A DNA stretch of 64,000 nucleotides from Acetivibrio alkalicellulosi. GTDB lineage: Bacteria; Bacillota; Clostridia; Acetivibrionales; Acetivibrionaceae. The notes below the pieces were generated by a model. It made no database searches, was not told where the DNA came from, and saw nothing but the letters and a program-made list of their open reading frames with translations. A program made the position numbers and the translations under genes. The first letter of the stretch is position 1; each line of letters starts with the position of its first letter. Location of the stretch: NCBI GenBank assembly GCA_008125075.1, contig VLTH01000002.1:2893024-2957023 (forward strand), in the 5' to 3' direction. Positions 35,124 through 44,549 of this stretch are shown piece by piece.

Positions 35124-35294
35124 TTATTCTTCCTTATGCCTTAGCATTTTATAATATTGATACAAAAGACTATCCAATTCAACTTCAACATCTTGAATTT
35201 TTATCTTTTGACTTTTGTAATATTGGTCAAAGGAATTAATAAGCAGGTTTTTTTCAACAATTTCCTTTTCCAAATTATTCGTATTATCGTTCAT
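35124..35294 (-). CDS. 56-aa protein, possibly Spo0E-like
   Basis: ATG 35294 lies 7 bases after a perfect AGGAGGTGTGAC ribosome site, and the frame runs to TAA 35124. The sequence is helical: KEIVEKNLLINSFDQYYKSQ, then VEVELDSLLYQYYK. Length and the ELDxLLxQYY pattern recall Spo0E-type phosphatases of Spo0A~P (SQELDxLIxxY), which suits a spore former, but the SQ of the motif is missing. The identity is tentative; that it is a real gene is likely from its start signals. Confidence 0.6.
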   Translation of the reverse strand: MNDNTNNLEKEIVEKNLLINSFDQYYKSQKIKIQDVEVELDSLLYQYYKMLRHKEE

Positions 35295-35477
35295 AGATGT
35301 CACACCTCCTCAAATGTACTCCCCAAAAATTATTATAGCACAGTTGGAAAAACTTATCTACTATGTTAAAGGATAATTAGAATAATAATTCGATATTTAA
35401 CAAAATCTTCATTAAAAATTAAAACAAATTTAATATTTCTTAATTCTTACTTAATTTCCTTTTATTTTTATTTTTTA

Positions 35478-35528
35478 TATACAAAAAGGATCGAATGTTG
35501 TAACTTAACATTCAATCCTTTTTGTATA
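35478..35528 (-). terminator. Terminator after hsp20
   Basis: TATACAAAAAGGAT and ATCCTTTTTGTATA with inner GAATGTT/AACATTC form a 21-pair stem with one mismatch and a 7-base loop, 5 bases past the hsp20 stop. Confidence 0.8.
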
Positions 35529-35533
35529 TAATC

Positions 35534-35989
35534 CTACTGGATTTCAATTTTGTGATTGTGGTCTTTAGCATTCTTATCTTTTGGTAAAACTACAGTTAAT
35601 ATTCCATCTTGATACTTTGCACTTACGCCATCACGATCCACATTTTCTACATAAAACTTGCGAGCTACCGAGCCATATCTTCTTTCACGTCTTATATAAT
35701 TATCTCTTTCATCTTTTATTTCTTCCTCTCGATTAATTGAAATGGTTAATGTATCATCTCTTAAGTCAACATTAATATCTTCCTTTTTAGCTCCGGGGAT
35801 TTCTGCATCTACAATAAACTCCTTCTCTGTTTCACGTATATCAGCCCTAATTGCATTTGATTCAAATGCAACCCCTGAAAAGAACGGATCGTTAAAAAAC
35901 CCTTCCAAAAGATTTTTGCTAAACCCCCAAACATCATCGTTAGTTGAAAGCTTATTTGCCTTTCTGTTATATGGAGTTAAACCAAACAT
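35534..35989 (-). CDS. hsp18: Small heat shock protein Hsp20/Hsp18
   Basis: 151 aa. Alpha-crystallin domain over about 45-140: IRADIRETEKEFIVDAEIPG, DDTLTISINR, YGSVARKFYVENVDRDGVSA and a C-terminal DGILTVVLPK, then the IEIQ tail motif. An ATP-independent holdase chaperone of the cytosol. The start is ATG 35989 (MFGLTPYNRK) as AGGTGT/GGAGG precedes it. Two CtsR-type operators lie 27 and 92 bases upstream, so heat control by CtsR is likely. Confidence 0.95.
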   Translation of the reverse strand: MFGLTPYNRKANKLSTNDDVWGFSKNLLEGFFNDPFFSGVAFESNAIRADIRETEKEFIVDAEIPGAKKEDINVDLRDDTLTISINREEEIKDERDNYIRRERRYGSVARKFYVENVDRDGVSAKYQDGILTVVLPKDKNAKDHNHKIEIQ

Positions 35990-36015
35990 AAGTAACACCT
36001 CCGTTTTTATTTTAC

Positions 36016-36032
36016 TTTGACTTTCCTTGACC
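36016..36032 (-). promoter_or_regulatory. CtsR-like operator, promoter-proximal site
   Basis: On the minus strand GGTCAAG GAA AGTCAAA, one change from the CtsR heptad repeat (A/G)GTCAAA-N3-(A/G)GTCAAA. It lies between a possible -10 (TATAAA at about 36044-36049) and the hsp20 start. Confidence 0.65.
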
Positions 36033-36080
36033 TTATATTATATTTATACCACATTAATAAATGTATAAACAATTTTTGTT

Positions 36081-36097
36081 TTTGACTATCTTTGACC
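36081..36097 (-). promoter_or_regulatory. CtsR-like operator, upstream site
   Basis: On the minus strand GGTCAAA GAT AGTCAAA, a full match to the known CtsR heptad repeat. Together with the site at 36016 it brackets the likely promoter. No CIRCE element (HrcA) is present. Confidence 0.75.
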
Positions 36098-36209
36098 TTC
36101 CTTGTCAAATAACATTATTCAATTTAAAATATCTTCAATTTTCATAAAATTTCTACTATATACTATGTGAGTCTCATATTATTTGTGAAAAATCAAAGTT
36201 ATATTTCTT

Positions 36210-37748
36210 CTATCCCTTAATTAGTTTTAATATTTCTTCTTTATCCAACACACCTGATACAAACATAAGCAAAAATCCTATAATAATATTTCCAATTAAG
36301 GCTAGGATAACTGTTCCTCTGTTTCCTGCGTCAAATAGAGTAAAAAAGCTGTATATGTATTTACCTGTAAAAATCATTATTAAACATACTATACCTGGCT
36401 TTATTATCCAGTTTCTAAAATCAATAGCCATACCCGTGGTCTTAATAACAGTACAAATATTTAATATACATACAATAGCTGAACTGATTATCAATCCTGT
36501 TATATAACCAGGTATACCATATACAGGAAGGCAATAAACAACAAATATAATTCTAATAATATATCCAACAACTGAATTTCTTAGAGATATTCCCTGTTTC
36601 CCCAAACCATTTAAAATTCCTAAAAGTGTCTGCTGTAAATAGATAAATATGCAAGTAAATGACAAAACATAAAGTATACTTCCTATATTCTCTCTCTTAT
36701 AAATCAAATCTCCAATTTCATTTGAAAACCCAACAAAAATAGCAGTAAATAAAAATCCCAAAATAAATGTAAGCTGAATTGATTTTGATATTCTATAATT
36801 AACCATATTAAATTTTTTTAAAGACAGGGCTTCAGAAATAGCTGGCACTAGCGTTGTAGCTAAAGACATTGTTACAATGGATGGAAAAAAAACAAGTGGC
36901 ATTGCCATTCCTGTAAGCTTTCCATACTGTTCAATACTAGCTTGATAATTGAGCCCTCCTATTAAAAGCATTCTAGGAATTAGAATAAACTCAATTGCAG
37001 CCATAATTGAAGTAATAAATCTATTAAATGATATTGGGATAGATATTTTTAATACGTTTTTAAGGATGTTTCTTTTCCTCATCAATCCATTTTTTGAACT
37101 ATAGGAATTAAGCTTTTTCTTTCTTCTTCTAAAAATAATAATTAGTACTGCTAAATTAGAAATTTCACCTATAGCCATTCCCACCGTTGCAAGGGCACAT
37201 GCATATTCAAGGCCAATATTCACAAAATACCCAGCCATACCAATAACAATTGCTATTCGAACAACTTGTTCTACAATTTGAGAGCATGCGGTTGGAACCA
37301 CTTCCTGAACTCCATAAAAATATCCTTTGATGGCAGAAGCCGCCGCGATAACAGGTATACAGGGAAGTAAAAAAATCATTGAATAATACGTCCTAGAGTC
37401 TTTTAGTATGACATTTACTATAGGATTTATAAAAATGTACATTCCTACTGATACTATTATACCTGCTGTTACAACTATAATGAGTGAGTAGATGGTTATT
37501 CTTCTTAAATTGGCATAGTTGTTTTTTGCAGTCTGTTCTGCAACCATTTTTGATACTGCAATTGATACACCAGAAGAAAGGGTAAGTATAACTAATGAAT
37601 ATACAGGTGAAATGAGCTGAAAAAGCCCCATGCCTTCAGCTCCTATTAGATTTGAAAGATATATTCTATATATAAAGCCAAATATCTTTACAACAAATCC
37701 TGCTATCATTAAAACTATAGCACTACTTACAAATGATTTTTTCGCCAT
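36210..37748 (-). CDS. SpoVB-like polysaccharide flippase (MATE/MVF superfamily)
   Basis: 512 aa with about fourteen membrane helices. KIFGFIYRIYLSNLIGAEGM and LFQLISPVYSLVILTLSSG at the start, and FPSIVTMSLATTLVPAISEA in the middle, mark the SpoVB/MurJ-like lipid-linked oligosaccharide flippases. SpoVB is needed for spore cortex in Bacillus, so this points to a sporulating host; a role in moving wall glycan precursors is also possible. Weak ribosome site before ATG. Confidence 0.88.
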   Translation of the reverse strand: MAKKSFVSSAIVLMIAGFVVKIFGFIYRIYLSNLIGAEGMGLFQLISPVYSLVILTLSSGVSIAVSKMVAEQTAKNNYANLRRITIYSLIIVVTAGIIVSVGMYIFINPIVNVILKDSRTYYSMIFLLPCIPVIAAASAIKGYFYGVQEVVPTACSQIVEQVVRIAIVIGMAGYFVNIGLEYACALATVGMAIGEISNLAVLIIIFRRRKKKLNSYSSKNGLMRKRNILKNVLKISIPISFNRFITSIMAAIEFILIPRMLLIGGLNYQASIEQYGKLTGMAMPLVFFPSIVTMSLATTLVPAISEALSLKKFNMVNYRISKSIQLTFILGFLFTAIFVGFSNEIGDLIYKRENIGSILYVLSFTCIFIYLQQTLLGILNGLGKQGISLRNSVVGYIIRIIFVVYCLPVYGIPGYITGLIISSAIVCILNICTVIKTTGMAIDFRNWIIKPGIVCLIMIFTGKYIYSFFTLFDAGNRGTVILALIGNIIIGFLLMFVSGVLDKEEILKLIKG

Positions 37749-37821
37749 ATTTAGTCAGTAACCTTTTTAAAAATTGTCCTCTTTATTAATATTTTAAAAA
37801 GGCTTAACTTATGCCTATTCC

Positions 37822-40800
37822 TTAATACCCTTTATACGTAATTTCTCGTATAAGATACCTTCCATTCTTTGTCTTTTTACTCTTTGGAATTATTGCCTCA
37901 GTCATGAAAATAAAACTCATGGACACCTCTGCTTCTATGCGTATATAAGTATTATAATTTGACAACATAAAATCATATGTTCCAAGTTGCTCACATATAT
38001 TTAGCTGTATAACATCCTGTATCCTATTCATTTTTGTCTCTTTGTTCATCAAAATCAAAAGTAATCTCAAATAATCTTCATACTTCATACTTATAAAACT
38101 CTTCTTAATGCTGTTTTTTGAAACCCCACTTCCTGTTTGTCCCTGTATGCTATCCATAAACTCATCAACTTTTTCTTTTCCAAATTTCGCTGCATCATTT
38201 ATTCCTTCTTCAACCATTTTTTTAAGTTCATCAACATTAACCTTTATTTCATCCTTTATTATGTTGCTAAAGTACTCCTTTTCTTTGTCTAGTTTATCTG
38301 TTATTTTTCCTATTAGCGATCTTTTTTCTTCATCAATTCTATGGCGTATTTTTGAAATTTCACTTCTGCTCTTTCCTATAACTTCTTCCCTTAGTTGAAT
38401 TTCTAAATTCTTATATTCATTTCCCAATATATCTAGTTCATTGAATACAGCACTATTATTTTTTCTAAAGTCTTCAAATAACTGTGGTCCTTTACTGTAG
38501 ATATCATTTTCTATTTCAATTAATTTGTCATTTGTCCTGTCCAATACATCATTAGCTCGTGCATGTATAGAGTCTGCAAATTGATCAGTTACATCATCAA
38601 CTTTGTCAAATACACTATATATGCTTCTTTCTATTGGCTCAAATGCCATATCAACTGCTAAATCAATTTTATCATTTATAGTTTCATTTAATTCTTCAAT
38701 GACTCCCTTTACATAGCCTTGAACATTATCTTCAGCATACTCAATAGCTGATTTAACAGCTTGACCTCCAACATCTTTTGCAATTCCCATCATCATTTCC
38801 TTTAAACTTCCAACATCACCGCCTACGCTTGTTACCCATGTCTTTTTAGTTTTAAAAATAGGTACCGCCTGTCCTGACATAATAAACATCTGATCTAAAA
38901 GTGATTCTGCCATTGCCCACGACAGCATAATAAGTGTGTGAATAACGGGAGCTAAGAAAGGAGCTGCTGAAGTAGCTGCAGTTGATATTTTAGCGGCCAA
39001 TGCCTTTTTTTTAGGATCGGTATATACAGACATACTGTTTAATGCAAATCTAATAAGTGTTATTTGAGCTTGAACTGCTGCAATGTTAGCCTTTTCACTT
39101 TGACTTCCTCCAATTATGTACTCTATTTCAGTATAATTTTTAAAATATGTTTTTCGGGTACCATCCTTTACACTTTTTAATTTTTTCTCTTCCCTGTACG
39201 TTTTTTGCTCTTTCTTTTCTGATAGACTATGCAAAAATTTGTCCATTATATATTCATTAACATACAACTCGTCTCTTAGAGATCTTAAAGAACCTGTTAG
39301 AGAATTACCCATCATGCTTAGTATATTAAAGTTCTCTTGTGCAAAGGAACTATCTTCAAAATCCATTTTTCCCATCACATTGTCCTTTGAAATATCTATA
39401 TCTGTGTTTTCATGATCAATTAAAGCCTCCGCAACTAAACTCTCAAATTTTGAAATATGTAATTTGTCTTTTTCCAATATGTCTTTATATAGCTTACTAC
39501 TATCAAGCTTCCCTTCTTTGCCCTTTGAAGGCAAAAACTCCATTGGATAATTGCTGAAGTTTTCATCATCAATAATCTCATTTTCCTTGTCTTTATTAGA
39601 AAAAGCACTTGTAAGATTTTTAATAAAACTTCTTGGGTCAATACTTTTATCTCCTACTTCGCTGGATTTAGGTACATAATAATTTATTTTTTCAAGCCCC
39701 TCTATTTCCCTATATATACTTTCATTAAAGTTTAATTTTCTTTGAACACTTTTAAAAATTTCTTCTTTGACCTCTGCATTTATATCTTCTTCTCTTATAT
39801 CCTCAACATTCAAACTTTTTATTACTTCCTCTATGCCTTCAAATAGTTTAAGATTTTTTCTAATTTGTTGTTCTTCTTTGTCTAACATATTTGGGTCAAT
39901 ATCTTTTTTTGCAGTAGAAGTGTCAAATCTCATGGAGTCTGCAAAATCACTAGAATCATTCTCAATTTCTTTATTTATTTGATCTATAGACTGATTAGCT
40001 TTTTGAGAGGATTCTTTTAGCTTATCTACCGATTTTAGAGCATCAATGCAATAGCCTATGTATCTGTTTATGTAATTTGTCATATTTGACAGTTCTATGT
40101 ATGCACCCTCAATGGCTAGATCTAAATCTAAACGAATTTCTGATATTTCATCTACACTATCATCATTTTTAGATTTTTTAGATGAAAGCATTTCTTTAAT
40201 ATTTTGAAGTTCACTTTCTAATTCTGACAGCTCACTCTTTAAATGTTCTCCATCATCTGATTCCTCTATTTGACTATTTAAAGAATCTATTTTATGTTCT
40301 AGATCATTTTCCTGACTTTCTAAGGAAGAAATTTCTGTTTGAAGCTTTCTTTGATCTTCTAGTTTGGTCTTTATTTTTTTTTCATAATATATTTTTTGAG
40401 ATATCATATTTTGGTAATTGCCTGCATATTGACTAATTCCATCTTTCTCAAAAAGGTTTATATCTATTACACTTTCAGACAAATTTTCTTTTGATCTTCC
40501 TATATTCTCAAATTGTTTGTCTAAATCAAGCTTTTTGTTCATTATTTTTGACTGTCTGCTAAAGTCCTTAAATGACAGTATTTTATCTAGAAACTCTTCT
40601 GAAATTCCCTTAGGTGCTCTATATTTCATATATTCAACAATCTGTTTTCTCATTACAGAGTTTTCAGAAAGATTATACAAAGGCACTACATTTAAGTCTT
40701 CTATTTTAAAATTGTACAAATTAAAAGTTCTCTCGTTATTATTGTCGTATTTAATCATTAAGTTTTTTTCTAAGCTGTCTGCTATTTGCATGGTTAATAT

Positions 40801-41031
40801 ATACACATCATTTTCGCTAAGAGCAAATAAACCATAATGCTCCTTTAGCAAGTTATTATAATAAGTCAGAAGAGATATGGCTGATAAATCTAAAGAACTT
40901 TTAACTAATGGAGGAGCTGCCCTCATCCTTGCTCCATCTACAATAGTTCCTGTTAACAGGATAAGGGCAGTAAGAATTATTGCAAGCATTATTGATATAG
41001 AACCCTTGGTATTATTGAAAAAACTAATCAT
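37822..41031 (-). CDS. Large DUF5702-type membrane-anchored coiled-coil protein
   Basis: 1069 aa. The N-terminus NTKGSISIMLAIILTALILL is a pilin/TadG-like membrane segment with a short Gly-Ser-containing lead, followed by VDGARMRAAPPLVKSSLDLS as in the DUF5702 family. Long coiled coils cover about 195-400 and 790-960; a hydrophobic hairpin sits near 680-720. The family is found in Clostridia near Tad-like pilus genes, but none are adjacent here. Probably cell-surface; function unknown. Confidence 0.75.
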   Translation of the reverse strand: MISFFNNTKGSISIMLAIILTALILLTGTIVDGARMRAAPPLVKSSLDLSAISLLTYYNNLLKEHYGLFALSENDVYILTMQIADSLEKNLMIKYDNNNERTFNLYNFKIEDLNVVPLYNLSENSVMRKQIVEYMKYRAPKGISEEFLDKILSFKDFSRQSKIMNKKLDLDKQFENIGRSKENLSESVIDINLFEKDGISQYAGNYQNMISQKIYYEKKIKTKLEDQRKLQTEISSLESQENDLEHKIDSLNSQIEESDDGEHLKSELSELESELQNIKEMLSSKKSKNDDSVDEISEIRLDLDLAIEGAYIELSNMTNYINRYIGYCIDALKSVDKLKESSQKANQSIDQINKEIENDSSDFADSMRFDTSTAKKDIDPNMLDKEEQQIRKNLKLFEGIEEVIKSLNVEDIREEDINAEVKEEIFKSVQRKLNFNESIYREIEGLEKINYYVPKSSEVGDKSIDPRSFIKNLTSAFSNKDKENEIIDDENFSNYPMEFLPSKGKEGKLDSSKLYKDILEKDKLHISKFESLVAEALIDHENTDIDISKDNVMGKMDFEDSSFAQENFNILSMMGNSLTGSLRSLRDELYVNEYIMDKFLHSLSEKKEQKTYREEKKLKSVKDGTRKTYFKNYTEIEYIIGGSQSEKANIAAVQAQITLIRFALNSMSVYTDPKKKALAAKISTAATSAAPFLAPVIHTLIMLSWAMAESLLDQMFIMSGQAVPIFKTKKTWVTSVGGDVGSLKEMMMGIAKDVGGQAVKSAIEYAEDNVQGYVKGVIEELNETINDKIDLAVDMAFEPIERSIYSVFDKVDDVTDQFADSIHARANDVLDRTNDKLIEIENDIYSKGPQLFEDFRKNNSAVFNELDILGNEYKNLEIQLREEVIGKSRSEISKIRHRIDEEKRSLIGKITDKLDKEKEYFSNIIKDEIKVNVDELKKMVEEGINDAAKFGKEKVDEFMDSIQGQTGSGVSKNSIKKSFISMKYEDYLRLLLILMNKETKMNRIQDVIQLNICEQLGTYDFMLSNYNTYIRIEAEVSMSFIFMTEAIIPKSKKTKNGRYLIREITYKGY

Positions 41032-41087
41032 TTTTTCACCTCTATGTAATTCATTTAAAATCTTGATTTTTAGCTCTAGACAAGTCT

Positions 41088-41156
41088 AATAGTCAGAATT
41101 CTAAATGGTTAAAGAAGCTAGGGTTTACTCTTAAAGCATTATGAATTCTGACTATT
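41088..41156. repeat. 14-bp inverted repeat with a 41-base loop
   Basis: AATAGTCAGAATTC (41088-41101) is the perfect reverse complement of GAATTCTGACTATT (41143-41156). It lies between the 68-aa gene and the DUF5702 gene. No T run follows, so it may be a transposon relic or an RNA structure more than a terminator. Confidence 0.65.
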
Positions 41157-41163
41157 TGACTTA

Positions 41164-41370
41164 CTATAGTATTATGTCTAAGTCATGGGGAATTAGTTCA
41201 CCATATAATTCTGTAAAGACCTTTTTTACCTTATTGTCTACATCAATTAAAACTTTATCTTCAAGAATTATTTTTACCGTTCCATAACCCATATGCTTAT
41301 CATTTTTTGTAATTGCAATTAGATCTCCTTCATTTAAGAGCCCCTCAGGCCTTGGAAATGTTATTAGCAT
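41164..41370 (-). CDS. 68-aa conserved-looking small protein, unknown function
   Basis: The frame starts at ATG 41370 with GAGGTGATTT 8 bases upstream. The sequence MLITFPRPEGLLNEGDLIAI and VKIILEDKVLIDVDNKV looks like a small beta barrel; no signal peptide. Unrecognised. It lies alone between two hairpins. The 41371-41683 stretch upstream holds only a terminator and a repeat. Confidence 0.6.
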   Translation of the reverse strand: MLITFPRPEGLLNEGDLIAITKNDKHMGYGTVKIILEDKVLIDVDNKVKKVFTELYGELIPHDLDIIL

Positions 41371-41527
41371 TATAAATCACCTCGTTATAGGTTATATTTT
41401 TTGCTAATAAATATGCAAATTATTAGACATTAATATTATCAATTGTAATATCGGTTATTAATAAAAAAACTTTAAGTATGTTTTGGGTTCATGTAATAAA
41501 CATGCAGAGAAATATATACCAATTAGA

Positions 41528-41574
41528 TAAAAAATAGACGATTCTTTAGCCCTATAGCACCAAAAATCGTCTAT
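41528..41574 (-). terminator. Terminator after the YARHG/stalk protein gene
   Basis: ATAGACGATT (41534-41543) and AATCGTCTAT (41565-41574) form a 10-bp stem; on the minus strand it is followed by TTTTTTATC. Confidence 0.7.
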
Positions 41575-41590
41575 TTAAACTTTATTATTC

Positions 41591-41640
41591 CTTGTTTGCT
41601 GTCGCAAACAAGCACATACGTAAGCGACATTCATTCCCAT
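41591..41640 (+). repeat. Dispersed GTTTGC repeat (family B), copy 2
   Basis: CTTGTTTGCTGTCGCAAACA followed by GCACATACGTAAGCGACATTCATTCCC. It aligns with copy 1 at 27720; the last 14 bases are identical. Confidence 0.7.
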
Positions 41641-41683
41641 TATACTTATATCCTATGTTGTTAAGCTTTGTGCTCACAAAAGT

Positions 41684-44272
41684 CTATTTGTTTATTATTA
41701 CAGTTTTAGTTTTTGAATCCCACTCTACAGTAGCACCTAGTGATTCTGCTACATAGCGTATAGGCACATAAGTCCTGTCATCTTTTATTATTGCTTCTGT
41801 GTCCATTTCTATAATATTGTTGTTTACATTAATATTCCTATCATTTATTCTAATAGTTATATTAATATCATCCTTAAGTATATAAACTTCTCTTGATTCT
41901 TGATTCCAGTCCACCTCTGCTCCTAAGTCCTCAGTAACAAATCTCACCGGAATAAGGGTTCTGTTATTTTGATCAATGAAAGGTTTTGCATCTGGGAAAA
42001 ATACTCCTTTGCCGTCTACATTGACTCTAATCCCTTTTCTTTCAGAAATAAAAACCTGTTCTCCAGTAATAACGTTTGTTTTTATAATTTCAAATTCTCT
42101 ATACACCATATCATATGAATAACTTATCACATTGTAATTATCAATCCATCCTGCCCTTCTACTTATAAAATCTACTGGTTTTTTTTCATGGCTATTTCCA
42201 AAGACAACCCAGGTTTTATACATACTCATCATCATGAGCTTATCTCCCTCAGGTGAAAACTTTATATCTTCATATTCTATAGTATCTTTATAGGTATATA
42301 CAAGTTTATCTTTATAGTTATAACAATAAATAGTATCTATACCGCTATAGATAACATAAAGGTTATTGTTTATAGCCTCAAAATTTCGTATAGGCTCATC
42401 TGTAGTTATAAGCTTTTTAGATGTATTGTCATTAGTATTATACTCTAAAACATATAAAGCTCTATAATATAAAATATTTTCGTCATCTGGGCAAAAACCC
42501 ATAAGATTTCCGTCATCTATAATTTTTTTAGGTGAATCTTCATTTTTGCTCATATAAAATATTTTGCTATCATATTGAAAAATAACATCACCATTTGTAG
42601 AAACGTAAAATTTGCCAAAATCAATATGAGAAATTGTCTTTGACGAAAAAGTTTTATCCCTTGAATTGAAGTAATTTATTGTACTGCTTTCTCTTTTATC
42701 CCTATACTGAAGTGAATCATCTAAAGACCATCTAAATTGATAATTATTAAAATCACCTTTACCTATTGTATAACCTGTTCCATATATTGTTGATATTAAG
42801 TAAATATCATCTTCCACAAACCCTGGAATATTGTTGCCTGCCATAATTACATATCTACCATTTGGACTTATACTAACTACTTTCATGGATTCAAACCTTG
42901 TCATCTGGTAAAGTGCATCACGGTATCTAAATAAATTATCATTCCAATCCTGTGAATTTACAAAAACACTATTCCCAAATATATATGTATTACTAAATAT
43001 GTCAAACTCGTCAGGATCAATCTTTGGGAAACTAGCTTGAATTCCTTCCTCAATAATTTTTGATCTATTTCTTTCTATACGGCTTATTTCACTCATAATT
43101 CCTTCATAATTTAATTTTTTTCTAGGTGAAAAATAATCTGTATATTCTATTACCATATTATCGTTATATTTATGAGTATAGTCTTTTAGTTCACTAATAA
43201 TCTCATCAACTGATTTATCACCACTTACTGCATCTTCAAATTTTCTAATCTGATTAACATTAGCTTTCTCAATTTCATTTAATTTGTCATAATTAAAATT
43301 GTCATCAGGTTGATACCAGGGCTGCAATGAAAAAAACTCACTCCATTTGGAATCTTCGAATACATAGCCATTTCTTGCATAAATCTCATTTCGAACTAAC
43401 TGGCATGTGGCAAGCCTTGCTTCTACTTCTCTAACAAGTACATCTTCACTAGAAACATCATATAAAAACTTTGTAGAATTATCAAAATCCCAAAACTTAG
43501 TGCCAATATAAAATAAACTCTTATCCCATTTATAATCTGTTTTTTCACTCTGATATGGTGTATAATGCTCATCACTTAAAGAATAAAAATCAGGAATGGG
43601 ATTATATTTAATGTAAAGATCAAAGTCAGGATTAATGTTTTCAAAATGCCACTCTATCCCCTCACCATTATAATAATAGTTCTCTGGACTTGCACTTACT
43701 TCTAACGAAGAGACTGGCTGTGGAAATTCAACAATAATGTGTATATTGTCAACATGTCCTTTCCACAATGAACCTGTTCTTAATATGTAGTCTGCACCTG
43801 AATGATTAATAAACTTATATTTTACCATTACCGAGCGTCTTTCATCTTTTTCAAAAGGCATGTCCCACTTGTAATATGAATTATATAAAAAGTCATCATA
43901 ATTTAACAAGATGCCTCCTTTTTTTAATTCTACGTCAAATGGTTCTAAATCAGGGTAGCTAAAAGCTTCAAAATCAATTAACTGCATATCATAATTTGCA
44001 ACATTAGGAAATCCTAATTCAAGTACAGTGTTATCACCAGTGTTGTGAAAGTTAAAGACAACTTCTACTTCATGTTTTTTATTATAGTCATCTTCAATTG
44101 CATCATAACGTATTTTGATTGTCTCACTTTCAAGTTTTATGCTATTGTTATTAATTGGATATGCGACATCGCCTTTCATTACCAATGGTGCATCATTTGC
44201 ATACCCAATCTGATTGGCAAAAACAAATAATAAGACACTGATAATTAATAGTACTCTTTTTAATCTTGACAT
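41684..44272 (-). CDS. Exported YARHG, beta-propeller-like and stalk-domain protein
   Basis: 862 aa. Signal peptide (1-25); a beta-sandwich (about 30-225) resembling DUF4424; a YARHG domain (about 300-365, CQLVRNEIYARNGYVF); a repeat region (about 430-690, ISPNGRYVIMAG and SPEGDKLMMM) resembling WD40-like beta-propeller strands; and a C-terminal stalk (copper amine oxidase N-like) pair (about 755-862, RTLIPVRFVTEDLGAEVDW, RTYVPIRYVAESLGATVEW). All domains suit a wall or extracellular protein. GGAGG precedes the ATG. First of a same-strand run of surface genes. Confidence 0.8.
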   Translation of the reverse strand: MSRLKRVLLIISVLLFVFANQIGYANDAPLVMKGDVAYPINNNSIKLESETIKIRYDAIEDDYNKKHEVEVVFNFHNTGDNTVLELGFPNVANYDMQLIDFEAFSYPDLEPFDVELKKGGILLNYDDFLYNSYYKWDMPFEKDERRSVMVKYKFINHSGADYILRTGSLWKGHVDNIHIIVEFPQPVSSLEVSASPENYYYNGEGIEWHFENINPDFDLYIKYNPIPDFYSLSDEHYTPYQSEKTDYKWDKSLFYIGTKFWDFDNSTKFLYDVSSEDVLVREVEARLATCQLVRNEIYARNGYVFEDSKWSEFFSLQPWYQPDDNFNYDKLNEIEKANVNQIRKFEDAVSGDKSVDEIISELKDYTHKYNDNMVIEYTDYFSPRKKLNYEGIMSEISRIERNRSKIIEEGIQASFPKIDPDEFDIFSNTYIFGNSVFVNSQDWNDNLFRYRDALYQMTRFESMKVVSISPNGRYVIMAGNNIPGFVEDDIYLISTIYGTGYTIGKGDFNNYQFRWSLDDSLQYRDKRESSTINYFNSRDKTFSSKTISHIDFGKFYVSTNGDVIFQYDSKIFYMSKNEDSPKKIIDDGNLMGFCPDDENILYYRALYVLEYNTNDNTSKKLITTDEPIRNFEAINNNLYVIYSGIDTIYCYNYKDKLVYTYKDTIEYEDIKFSPEGDKLMMMSMYKTWVVFGNSHEKKPVDFISRRAGWIDNYNVISYSYDMVYREFEIIKTNVITGEQVFISERKGIRVNVDGKGVFFPDAKPFIDQNNRTLIPVRFVTEDLGAEVDWNQESREVYILKDDINITIRINDRNINVNNNIIEMDTEAIIKDDRTYVPIRYVAESLGATVEWDSKTKTVIINK

Positions 44273-44454
44273 ATATAATTTCCTCCTTAAATCTGTTTAG
44301 CTTATTTTATCATAAAGCAACATTTAGCTCAAATAAGCTATCTTGTATAAAATTGGCGCAGTTGTATTTGATCATTTAATATGTACTTCTCCTGAATAGA
44401 GGATGTTTTGAATACTATGTATGTAAAGCTAAATATAGAAGCTAAAAAATAAGA

Positions 44455-44488
44455 AGAACTCCACTTATGTAAACATAAGTGGAGTTCT
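44455..44488 (-). terminator. Perfect 15-bp hairpin after the giant surface protein gene
   Basis: AGAACTCCACTTATG and CATAAGTGGAGTTCT flank the loop TAAA. On the minus strand it is followed by TCTTATTTTTT. It ends the 44550-52400 gene. Confidence 0.8.
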
Positions 44489-44549
44489 AGAATAAGTTGA
44501 ACTCTAAATATACAGTTTAATTACATACTAATATTTTATGTTTGTAAAT

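Noticed and set aside
35157-35369. Plus-strand 70-aa frame
   Set aside because: It is opposite the 56-aa gene that has a perfect ribosome site, and has none itself.
36016-36130. CIRCE element upstream of hsp20
   Set aside because: No TTAGCACTC-N9-GAGTGCTAA is present; the repeats fit CtsR instead.
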